In this document: in pieces, positions 23,282 through 31,194 of the stretch
Layout of the letters: every line of letters begins with the position of its first letter
How positions within the stretch are numbered: position 1 is the stretch's first letter
Assembly: GCF_028826105.1 (NCBI RefSeq)
Contig: NZ_JAQGPL010000002.1
Coordinates: forward strand, 1-40,866
Direction of reading: 5' to 3'
DNA from: Paenibacillus humicola
Lineage (GTDB): Bacteria > Bacillota > Bacilli > Paenibacillales > Paenibacillaceae
Length of the DNA stretch: 40,866 nucleotides
Notes under the pieces: model-generated
What the model saw: only the letters and a program-made list of their open reading frames with translations
What the model was told of the DNA's origin: nothing
The model's database searches: none
Made by a program: the position numbers and the translations under genes

Positions 23282-24035
23282 GATCAATCAGCTCCTTTAC
23301 AAATTCCCGGTACTGAATGACAGCCTGGTTTAATTCATTATTCTCCTCAAACCCATTGATGGAAAGACGTCCTGTAGCAGCTGTTCGGGTGATGACCGTT
23401 TGAAAACAAAGTTCCTTATATTCCTCTTCAACGAGTTCGATCAAGGCTTTGTTATCTGTCCGTCTTGTGTCGATCATACAGCGAAGGATTCCCGCGATTT
23501 GCATCTCTCGATTCACTTTCTCTTGGACGTGGACACAAGTCTCCAAAAACCGACTTAACGCTGAGTAACAAAATTTGCTAGCCTCAAACATCGCCACAAC
23601 ATAATTCGCCGCGGCCAGCGCATTGACCGTTTGTTCGCCAAGGGCCGGCGGTGTATCAATAATAATGAAATCATATTGTTCCTGTATCGTCTCCAGCGTT
23701 TCTAATAAAACGAGAGACATGTTTCCGCGATATGGCGTGCCATACAGCCAGGATGAAAAACGCGCGATATGATCGTCGGCCGTAATGATATGTAAGTTGT
23801 CTGTGATGCGCTGAATATATCTTCGAGCATCTTGTTCCTTTAAGGCTTCGAATATGGTATGCCCTTGAAAATCATACGGATCCCTCTGTGTTAATAGCTC
23901 CGTAAGATTCCCCTGCGAATCCATATCCACCGCTAATACCCGATATTCCTTACTTAACAAATAAGCAACGATCCCCGAGGTAGTCGTCTTCGAGCTTCCG
24001 CCCTTTTGGATCCCAAACGTAATAATCTTCGCCAT
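23268..24035 (-). CDS. parA: ParA partition ATPase, cassette 1
   Basis: This 255-residue ParA/Soj/MinD-type ATPase drives plasmid segregation on the nucleoid. The deviant Walker A is KGGSSKTT (near residue 11), followed by the VDMDSQGNLT switch and IIIDTPPALGEQ (near 124). There is no N-terminal DNA-binding extension, so it is of the small (type Ib-like) class and depends on a separate adaptor. It is homologous along its whole length to the ParA of cassette 2. The adaptor gene starts inside its 3' end. Hexamer iterons lie just upstream of its start and may also be the operator. Confidence 0.95.
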   Translation of the reverse strand: MAKIITFGIQKGGSSKTTTSGIVAYLLSKEYRVLAVDMDSQGNLTELLTQRDPYDFQGHTIFEALKEQDARRYIQRITDNLHIITADDHIARFSSWLYGTPYRGNMSLVLLETLETIQEQYDFIIIDTPPALGEQTVNALAAANYVVAMFEASKFCYSALSRFLETCVHVQEKVNREMQIAGILRCMIDTRRTDNKALIELVEEEYKELCFQTVITRTAATGRLSINGFEENNELNQAVIQYREFVKELIDRVQK

Positions 24036-24048
24036 GATCGACCTCCAA

Positions 24049-24150
24049 CGTTTACGTTTACGTATACATTTGCATTCTAACAGAAAAAAAAATCATTGTC
24101 CCCATAAACGTGTACGTATACGTAAACATCTACGTACACGTAAAATTAAA
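24049..24150. repeat. Hexamer iterons upstream of parA (partition site and operator)
   Basis: Two runs: AACGTT TACGTT TACGTA TACATT TGCATT at about 24051-24080, and AACGTG TACGTA TACGTA AACATC TACGTA CACGTA at about 24112-24147. Consensus is (T/A)ACGT(A/T) with a six-base period. The position before the parA start suits a combined centromere and autoregulatory site. Confidence 0.8.
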
Positions 24151-25080
24151 AACTCTATAGAATAATGAGCACCTACGTCAGTAACACTCCTCCGCCAGCG
24201 CTCCGGTTCCACTCACTCGCCTCGGAGTGGGGACAACGAAAACCGCGTTGCCCCCAAACCATCGGCTCCTTTCGCGGCTATGTTCTCCACCGGAACCATC
24301 ATCATCAACCATTTTTTCATCAAGCTTTAAAAGTACTTACGCATCTTTACAAAACAAAGTAACAGGAAACAACGCTATCGCGTTGTCACAGATCAAACCA
24401 GCCTCCCCACTCCCACCCCTACATTAACGGTGATCTGTTTACATTTATCTAGGTAACTTACCTTTTACGCTTGACGTACCCATAGGCTGGAGCCAGAATG
24501 GATCGTGCGGGGTGGACACAGATCACCTTATCCCGAAGGCCAGTTAAAAAATAAAAAGGCCAACAGGGATAAGATGGAGAAACAAAATGGCTCGGCCGTC
24601 ACGCTTTGGGGAACGGCTCCCAGGAGTTGTTTCTGCCACACCGCATTTGACTACGGTCCACTGATTTATGGAGCGCGTTCGCTCCGGATTGGTTACGGTT
24701 CCTATGGACCAATCCGCTGCCACAGCTTTTTTCAGTGACTTCTCAAACCGTGGTCTACTCTCCCTTGAACGGTTTCCAGCAAGGTTCCTTCGAGTCTGTA
24801 CCACGTACTATTCGGAACGGTCGCAGCCCTTGATGGAGTCACATCATGGCGCGGGCTGCACTTCGTTTAAGCCGGTTTATCTGCCCCCGGTTAGGTAGGC
24901 AGACGACGAGCGTGAAGCTTCACTGCACGCCTGGCACGGCGCAAGTGGCCGCGACCAAAACGCGACAACCCTCGACAATCACCAACCCACTAGCCACCGG
25001 CACGCCGCATGAATTGGGCAGGTCTTTTACCGTGGTCTCCTGTTCCCACCAAGCTGGCGAAGCTCACCTTGGCTCAGAAT

Positions 25081-25299
25081 CCGAAAAAAAGGCAATAGGA
25101 AACTAAGCCCTCGATGTCCATTTTTCAAAAAATGGAACGAGCGCCGGGATATGAAATTAGTTTGAGGCATGAAATGTATGTAGAACTCGGCGCTAAGAGC
25201 CGTTGAAACCATTGAATAAAGCGCGGCTTACCATAACCGAAAAAAGGTAATAGGAAACTAAGCCCCACAAGGTCTATTTTCAAAAAAATTTCAAAATGG
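25081..25299 (+). repeat. Pair of about 50-bp direct repeats, 156 bases apart
   Basis: Copy 1 starts at 25081 and copy 2 at 25237. Both share CCGAAAAAA, then AATAGGAAACTAAGCCC, and then a T-run/A-run hairpin region (CATTTTTCAAAAAATGG versus CTATTTTCAAAAAAATT). They differ by a few substitutions and small indels. They look like repeated modules of a structured RNA or a DNA-binding array. Confidence 0.6.
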
Positions 25300-25414
25300 C
25301 TCGTGGACCCATTTATGCGGTTTTATTATTTGGTTTGAATAGGACAGACTGATCCGGTAGCCGTAAGCTCCGTTTAAGCCAGAAAAAAGAAGCATATACC
25401 GAATAAAACGCATA

Positions 25415-25456
25415 CAAGGGCATACTTCTCCTGAATTTGGTGGAAGCATGCCCTTG
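25415..25456. repeat. 14-bp stem-loop
   Basis: CAAGGGCATACTTC (25415-25428) and GAAGCATGCCCTTG (25443-25456) pair with one G-U (or mismatch) position around a 14-base loop. No T-run follows, so it is not a simple terminator. It is part of the structured region. Confidence 0.65.
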
Positions 25457-25582
25457 CCCATTCGGTTCAATCCATGGTAAGATTGGAATACCTAATAGGC
25501 ATGCTTAGAGCATGCAAATATTGTACCGAACAGGTCCTAACATAGGAGCCTGTAAGGTGTCAAACTTTGAGTATAACACTCG

Positions 25583-25633
25583 AACGAAGGAACGCTCGCT
25601 CGCCGGCCAAAGCAGAGAGCGTTCTTTTCGTTT
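25583..25633 (+). terminator. Intrinsic terminator closing the structured region
   Basis: GAACGCTC (25590-25597) pairs with GAGCGTTC (25617-25624) and is followed by TTTTCGTTT. An outer AACGAA/TTCGTT pair extends the helix. Since no plus-strand gene precedes it, it implies a plus-strand non-coding transcript. Confidence 0.7.
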
Positions 25634-25675
25634 GTTAGGGTAATTCTAGCACACTTGGAATCTATTAATCTAGTA

Positions 25676-25734
25676 AACGTATACGTAAACGTATACGTAA
25701 ATGTAGACACTTACGTATACGTTTACGTATTTTA
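25676..25734. repeat. Remote hexamer iteron cluster of partition cassette 1
   Basis: About nine hexamers in one phase: AACGTA TACGTA AACGTA TACGTA AATGTA GACACT TACGTA TACGTT TACGTA. This is the longest cluster of the four, 1.6 kb from parA and beyond the structured region. It is a strong candidate for the main centromere. Confidence 0.75.
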
Positions 25735-25762
25735 GTCTTCCTTGCACGAATGTACATTTAGT

Positions 25763-25888
25763 GGACCTGTTTATCCCCTCCTAGATGGGGTTCTTGGTGT
25801 TGCAGTGCCAGCAGAATCAAACGCAAATTGAGCCAAACCCCTTCGCCACGAACCGGTTTCTCCGTGTCCAGATTTCAGTCTAACATCA
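25763..25888. repeat. Solo IS3-type end, possibly a small non-autonomous derivative
   Basis: At 25854-25888 the minus strand reads TGATGTTAGACTGAAATC, then TGGACACGGAGAAACCGG. It is nearly identical to the left end of the intact IS3 element at 13679. No transposase is attached. A TGGACCT at 25763 resembles the opposite end, so 25763-25888 (126 bp) could be a MITE-like derivative, though the second end is weak. Confidence 0.55.
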
Positions 25889-25978
25889 ACTCCCCTTCAA
25901 GTAATACTTCGTTAGATTGGGTAGGGCTGGAGCTCATTTGAGTATCGAGGCTGAACTCAAATAATGTAAACTGTTGTT

Positions 25979-26017
25979 TAAAAAATAAAACCACATGGAG
26001 TTCTGCTCACATGTGGT
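25979..26017 (-). terminator. Intrinsic terminator of the subtilase-Rhs-immunity operon
   Basis: On the minus strand ACCACATG (26017-26010) pairs with CATGTGGT (25997-25990) and is followed by TTTATTTTTTA. It lies 15 bases after the stop of the CPCC-family gene. Confidence 0.85.
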
Positions 26018-26031
26018 GGCTAAAGGTTGTA

Positions 26032-26292
26032 TTAATCCAAGTTGTTCTCTGGAAATTCCTCTGGTAAAGGTTCTCTAACTTGATCTTGAAATTCTATCTT
26101 ACAAACTCCAAACTTTTTATAGTTTTCTCTTGCCTGATTTAAAGAAATATAATTCGCACCTTTACTTATATCAGGGGTATCATGGGCCACGGCATCATAC
26201 TGCCAAAAACACACTTCACATATTTCTACTATCACCTCATCTTCACTTTCAATCGTAAAATATCCGCAACAAGGACATTGTATTTTTTTCAT
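26032..26292 (-). CDS. CPCC-family cysteine-rich protein, putative immunity to the Rhs toxin
   Basis: The 86-residue product from ATG 26292 (17 bases after the Rhs stop) has the family signature CPCCGYFTI and CEVCFWQYD, followed by ISLNQARENYKKFG and a PLPEEFPE end. These match the CPCC cysteine-rich family (Pfam Cys_rich_CPCC), likely a zinc-binding fold. Members are often encoded right after polymorphic toxins. The position directly downstream of the toxin-bearing end of Rhs and before a shared terminator supports an immunity role, which is inferred and not proven. Confidence 0.8.
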   Translation of the reverse strand: MKKIQCPCCGYFTIESEDEVIVEICEVCFWQYDAVAHDTPDISKGANYISLNQARENYKKFGVCKIEFQDQVREPLPEEFPENNLD

Positions 26293-26308
26293 TTCACATC
26301 TCTTTTCT

Positions 26309-29300
26309 TTATTTAGGGGCATATTTTGCTATTTGATCTTGCCAGTACGACATATTATCAAGTGGTTTGAAATAAGTCGAAATACCACCATATTGATTGA
26401 TTATGCCAAACTCATTCGTCGCAGTGTCATATCTGAAATATGTACCCCCCTCCGAAGTAAATGCTTCTGTTGTGGCAGTCGGTTTCTTCTCTAAAAAATT
26501 TCTCGCCCCTGCCAAATATTGTTGCTCAGTCCTGTATCCAAATTCTGCTTTATGGTCATTGAAATGTTTTGCGAGTGTGCTCTTACCTTTTCCGTTTAAA
26601 AAATCCCTGGTAGCATCTCTAGTCCCATTATAAAGTAAAGTATCGGCTATTTCTTCCGAAACGGCAGTAGTTACTTTTTTACCAAGCATCTGTGCAATTT
26701 TTTTGCCTGCTGTCGTTGCAGTCTTATTCCCTAACGCGACTCCTCCAGTAACCACGGTGTCGAAGACATCTCCTGTCCAAGTATGGTCTTCGTAGACACC
26801 ATCCGTGTCAAGATATATCCCAGTTGTTACCCCGTTACTTCTTATTTCATCTCCATCATGAAGATAGTCCGCGCCGTCCCAATTTTTGGAGTCACTACAT
26901 GTTGTTCCTGGATGAGACCAATTTCCATCTGTTGAAGTACACCAATGCCCCGAAGGATCAATATTCGTCAGCGGATTATTCTCGACATACGTGTAAAGAT
27001 TTTGGCTTAACGGATTGTCTACTTGGCCCTCATACGTATCCTCACCCATAAACCGCCCGATACTCGGATCATACCACCTGGCGCGTAAATATTGAAGGCC
27101 AGTTATGGTATCCTGCATTTCCCCGGAGTATTTAAACGGTTGCGGTATGTTCTCAGCCTCGGACGCGATATTTCCAAAGATATCGTAACTGTATTGGTTG
27201 AGTTTCGTATTCCCTGTGCTGTCCATTAAATCGACGATATCGCCATGGCCATTTTGAACATAATAGGCTTTTCCTTGTCCGTCATCGCGTGCAACAATTC
27301 CCTGCCCACGGATATAGCGGGCTTTTAGGGATGCCACCCCTCCTGAAACGGTTGCTTCGGCTTCAATTTGATCGCCGTCCCAATAGTACCGGGTTGTTTG
27401 TCCGTTTTCCGTCCGTTCCCATAGCAATCCATCGCCATTATAGCGATAGGTTACATTCTTACCGCCGGTTGTCGTAACGCTGGTTAACCGGTCTCGTTTA
27501 TCCATGGACGTTGTGCTGTCCGGACGATCAAACGGATGATTGGTTGTCATGCTCGTCCGGTTGCCGCGGCTATCATAGTGATAGTTCTCGTTATATTGGC
27601 TGGACGTTGCAATTCGGCTTAATTCATCATAAGTAAAACTATTCGTTGTTCCGTTTTCGACTCGGCTCTGAATATTCCCTTTAATATCGTAGGCATAGCT
27701 AAAGCTATTGAGGGTTGTTCCATCCGCCTTCTTCTCAACAAGGGTCCCGACCTGCTTACCATCATACGTATAAGCCGAAGTCACGCCATTACGCTGCGTA
27801 ATTTGTTTTAAAAGATCATCGCCGTAATACTGATACTTTGCCTCAAAATCGTTCGTAAAATCGAGCGAGTCTCCTACCGTATCCATTCGGTTCCGCGAAT
27901 CGTAATGATAATACGTATTGCTCCCGAAAGGATCTCGCATCAAGAGGCGGTTTCCGTTCGAATCATAACTGTAATCCATCGTGCTGCCGTCCGGGAATGT
28001 CACTACGCTCAAGGTGCCGGTTGCCTGATCATAGGCATAACTGGTCGTTCCCGTATTATCGGTCATGCTAAGCCGTCTACCTAGTAAATCGTAGCTAAAG
28101 CTGATCGTCTCTTCCCCGGGAATTGGGTTTCCGCTTGCATCGACGATTTCTTTCTTCATCAAAAAGTCACGGCCATTGTACGTATACTTGAACCGATTTC
28201 CATTACGGTCGATTAAACCGGTTTGGTTGTCATTCGCATCGTAATAATACTTCTCGATGTTATTTTTCCCGGCCACAGCTGCTTCCGTGTTCTTAATCAG
28301 GCGGCCTGCCTCATCGTATTGTTTCGCCGTAGTCTGATTATCCGGAAATGTAGTCTGGGTTAGGTCCCCGAGCATGTCGTAGTTATAGGACGTCGTTTGA
28401 TTTGCTCCGCCGCCGACATTGGTTACACTCTTTAACCGGTTTAACGCGTCATACGAATAAGACGTCACCTGCTGGGGCGAACCAGCGATAATTTCTGTTA
28501 ATTCGTTACCCGCATTATCATAGGTGTAAGAGGCCAGTGTTGTTGGTTGACCGCCTTGTTTGGTCTCAATCGTTTGAACGGTTCTTCCCAGCTTGTCATA
28601 TACCGTTTTTAACGCGTATCCTTCGGGATCAATACTCGTCATGGTATTCGCAATATCATTGTAATTCGTTGTTGCGATGCCCAAATCCGGGTACGCTAGA
28701 GTATTTTGACGGTTCCAAGCGTCATAGCCAAAGGTCTGCCGATTGCCGAGTGCATCTTCACTCCAGATCAGACGCCCATAGGCATCATAACCGTACTTGG
28801 CTTTGGACTTATACACACCGTCGACCAAAATGCCTTCATCCGTCTTGAATCCAAGCGGATTCCAATTCGTTTCCGTTTGTGCGCCAGTTTCATCCGTGCT
28901 AACAATCTGATTCAAACTATCATCATAGTGAATTGACGTTGCACTGCCGTCGACCTGATGGACCGCTTTTGTAACGCGACCCAAAATATCGTAGGAGTAG
29001 CTGGTGACGTTCCCATTTCCATCCGTATATTGGGTCAACGACCCATTGGTTGGATCATACGAATAGCTGCGCACAATGGAAGAAGCCGCGCCATCGACAT
29101 TATGCACGGTCGTCATGGTTTGGGTCGGGAATGCGTATTGGTAAGCCGAATCGTACTGGACGACGGTAACCGTATCATTAGGCGAGCCATTCTTCACCCG
29201 AATTTGCCCAATATTCCCCGTTGCAGGATCGATATTCTCATAGTCGGTTTCCGAGAGCGGATTTCCGGAAGGACCGGCAGAGTTCCCCGCATACACTTGA

Positions 29301-31180
29301 ATCTTGGTAACTGTCCCCTGACCATTGCGCGTATACTGGGTATACTGCCATTGCGAGTCTCCGTTAATTTGCTTGGCTGTAGTTATAAGCAGGTGAGTTG
29401 TACCATCAAAGGCATTTCTAACAGTACCGCCCATGGCATCAACGGAATTGGTCACATTCCCGTAAGTATCGAATGCCTGAGAAGTCGTCGTGCTGTAACT
29501 GCCGCTTTGGTCAGACTGTGTTTTCGTAACGCTCGTCGTAAGCGGATACGGATATCGATTGGTCTCGTCATACGTGTAATTCGTTTGAGCCGTATACGTT
29601 ACACCGTTTTGAACGGCGACCTGTGTGATGCCGGTATTATAAAAGACTGCCGGTGTATTTGTATCGATATAATTTTTTTTGTTGGTAAACGTCGTTTGGG
29701 TCAAGCCGTCGTTAATGGTTGTCGAGAACGACGGTATCGAGCCCGCAGTGCTACCCATGTCCCCCGAGTACGTGAAATCCTTATGGTTGATATGTTGGGT
29801 AGTCCCATCACTTAACGTGACTTGGTCCTCACGGGACGCAATGCGGTAAGCCTGATTCGTACCGCCGCTATCAAGCGTTCTGGTTACAGGGTTTGACTCA
29901 TACGTAAAGACGCTTTTTCCCCCTGTCGGATATGTGACGCCGGTCAGCAGCGCATAAGGATTACTTGCCGGAGTAGATGTTGTTGAGTAGGATAAATTAA
30001 ACTGGGCATCGCGCACGCTGTAATCGTAAGTCGTCGTACGTCCAAGCTGGTCCACGACTTGCGATAATAACTCCTCCCCATTTTGATTAATCAAAGAATA
30101 GGTGATACTTTGATTTCCCTTTGTCAAAACGACTGAATCCAAATCATAGGTCATTTGAATGGTATTGCCAACCGAATCCGTTATGCTGCTTAACAGGGTC
30201 ACACCATCGCCATAGATGAAACTATCCGTATAAGTAAAATTGATCGCATTCGAATAAGCATCCGAAATTTGAATCAACTTCCCGGAAGAGTTAAAATATT
30301 GGCTGATGTTCTGGGTATTTTTTAAAACATAAGCAGCCGTCTGTCCATTAACAACCGCACTGCTAGGAGCAAAAGATAAATCCTGCCACGGGTAACCGAT
30401 CAGCTTATTGTTGGCGTCAATTTTGTAGACACCGCTATCCCCAAGGTGTATGTACGTTTCACTGCCGGCAAAAATGAGGTACGGTATATTCCAGCTCCAT
30501 CCTTTGCCGATCGGAAAGAAGCGTTCCTCATAGGGTTTGACTGTCTTATTTACCCCTTGTTGTACAATCATATCACCAAACTGGGAATCCGAACTATTGT
30601 ACATCCGGCTTAACGTAAAACCCATCCCGTTTCTCCCGGGAAGGGAAAATTCATCGGTTTGGAGGGATAAATCCCCACTTAATGTGGAGATGTTCTCATG
30701 TTCTAATGAAACGGTAAAGGGTGCCTGATCCGGTTTTGTTTTGACGTAATTATAGTCCGGAATGGTATCCGCGGCGCTAACCGCCGCAGATCCATAATCC
30801 GTCGTCCCCAGTTCGCTTGTAATGGTACTTTTTGCTTTTTGCGCATTGTTTATTGGCCGCGGCTTCACCTTAGCCAAGCTGTCACTCAAGCTGGCTTTCG
30901 TATTTTTGCGGTATTGAAGCGCAGCCTCAGCATCGTCCAAGGTGTACCCTTGATCCAGAATTGCTTGAAGTTCCGTTTCGGAAATCGCATATCGGGATTT
31001 CAACCCGGCTTTTCTCTTTTCTACGGAATCTTCTTTCTTAGCCCCTTGAACGGTTTTATTCGCCTCGGCAGTCGTTGCTGCGCTCGCCGTTTTCAAGGTG
31101 GAAAACGGAAATATAGCTACAAGAAGGGTACAGATGAGTAAACGGGCCCATACTGCGGTTGTCGTCGTTTGGCGTCGCAA
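26309..31180 (-). CDS. Secreted Rhs/YD-repeat polymorphic toxin (WapA-like)
   Basis: A protein of about 1623 residues. I choose TTG 31180, because GAGGAGG lies nine bases upstream; TTG 31198 (six residues more) overlaps that ribosome site. A signal peptide ends near TASAATT (residue 35). A conserved N-terminal region is followed by dozens of YD repeats (for example YDANGNE, YDSNGNR, YDAYGRL) that should form a beta-cocoon. The Rhs core GLQYLRARWYDPSIGRFMGE and NPLTNIDPSGH lies near residues 1370-1410. The last 210 residues are the variable toxin. Its end (KHFNDHKAEFGYRTEQQYLA, then RYDTATNEFGIIN) resembles RNase toxins of the BECR/EndoU-colicin kind, which is tentative. It is flanked by a subtilase and a putative immunity gene. 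Confidence 0.9.
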   Translation of the reverse strand: MRRQTTTTAVWARLLICTLLVAIFPFSTLKTASAATTAEANKTVQGAKKEDSVEKRKAGLKSRYAISETELQAILDQGYTLDDAEAALQYRKNTKASLSDSLAKVKPRPINNAQKAKSTITSELGTTDYGSAAVSAADTIPDYNYVKTKPDQAPFTVSLEHENISTLSGDLSLQTDEFSLPGRNGMGFTLSRMYNSSDSQFGDMIVQQGVNKTVKPYEERFFPIGKGWSWNIPYLIFAGSETYIHLGDSGVYKIDANNKLIGYPWQDLSFAPSSAVVNGQTAAYVLKNTQNISQYFNSSGKLIQISDAYSNAINFTYTDSFIYGDGVTLLSSITDSVGNTIQMTYDLDSVVLTKGNQSITYSLINQNGEELLSQVVDQLGRTTTYDYSVRDAQFNLSYSTTSTPASNPYALLTGVTYPTGGKSVFTYESNPVTRTLDSGGTNQAYRIASREDQVTLSDGTTQHINHKDFTYSGDMGSTAGSIPSFSTTINDGLTQTTFTNKKNYIDTNTPAVFYNTGITQVAVQNGVTYTAQTNYTYDETNRYPYPLTTSVTKTQSDQSGSYSTTTSQAFDTYGNVTNSVDAMGGTVRNAFDGTTHLLITTAKQINGDSQWQYTQYTRNGQGTVTKIQVYAGNSAGPSGNPLSETDYENIDPATGNIGQIRVKNGSPNDTVTVVQYDSAYQYAFPTQTMTTVHNVDGAASSIVRSYSYDPTNGSLTQYTDGNGNVTSYSYDILGRVTKAVHQVDGSATSIHYDDSLNQIVSTDETGAQTETNWNPLGFKTDEGILVDGVYKSKAKYGYDAYGRLIWSEDALGNRQTFGYDAWNRQNTLAYPDLGIATTNYNDIANTMTSIDPEGYALKTVYDKLGRTVQTIETKQGGQPTTLASYTYDNAGNELTEIIAGSPQQVTSYSYDALNRLKSVTNVGGGANQTTSYNYDMLGDLTQTTFPDNQTTAKQYDEAGRLIKNTEAAVAGKNNIEKYYYDANDNQTGLIDRNGNRFKYTYNGRDFLMKKEIVDASGNPIPGEETISFSYDLLGRRLSMTDNTGTTSYAYDQATGTLSVVTFPDGSTMDYSYDSNGNRLLMRDPFGSNTYYHYDSRNRMDTVGDSLDFTNDFEAKYQYYGDDLLKQITQRNGVTSAYTYDGKQVGTLVEKKADGTTLNSFSYAYDIKGNIQSRVENGTTNSFTYDELSRIATSSQYNENYHYDSRGNRTSMTTNHPFDRPDSTTSMDKRDRLTSVTTTGGKNVTYRYNGDGLLWERTENGQTTRYYWDGDQIEAEATVSGGVASLKARYIRGQGIVARDDGQGKAYYVQNGHGDIVDLMDSTGNTKLNQYSYDIFGNIASEAENIPQPFKYSGEMQDTITGLQYLRARWYDPSIGRFMGEDTYEGQVDNPLSQNLYTYVENNPLTNIDPSGHWCTSTDGNWSHPGTTCSDSKNWDGADYLHDGDEIRSNGVTTGIYLDTDGVYEDHTWTGDVFDTVVTGGVALGNKTATTAGKKIAQMLGKKVTTAVSEEIADTLLYNGTRDATRDFLNGKGKSTLAKHFNDHKAEFGYRTEQQYLAGARNFLEKKPTATTEAFTSEGGTYFRYDTATNEFGIINQYGGISTYFKPLDNMSYWQDQIAKYAPK

Positions 31181-31194
31181 AGCGCTATTCCTCC

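Larger units (their letters stand above)
24151..25675 (+). other. Gene-free, strongly structured region; candidate large non-coding RNA or origin DNA
   Basis: No ORF looks protein-like on either strand over about 1.5 kb. Instead there are many inverted repeats: CAACGC/GCGTTG (24370-24385), CTTATCCC/GGGATAAG with an inner GGCC pair (24527-24573), GGAGCG/CGCTCC (about 24670-24685), CGGATTGGT/ACCAATCCG (24685-24716), and a 14-bp stem at 25415-25456. A direct repeat of about 50 bp is present and a terminator closes the region at 25583-25633. A large structured RNA of the ROOL/GOLLD kind or a second replication origin is possible. No known class was identified. Confidence 0.45.

Noticed and set aside
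22911..25734. CRISPR array
   Set aside because: The repeats are six-base tandem units without spacers and no cas gene is present.
28958..29815. 285-residue open frame opposite the Rhs gene
   Set aside because: It is the complement of the YD-repeat region. The Arg/Ile/Gly-rich composition mirrors YD codons, and there is no ribosome site.
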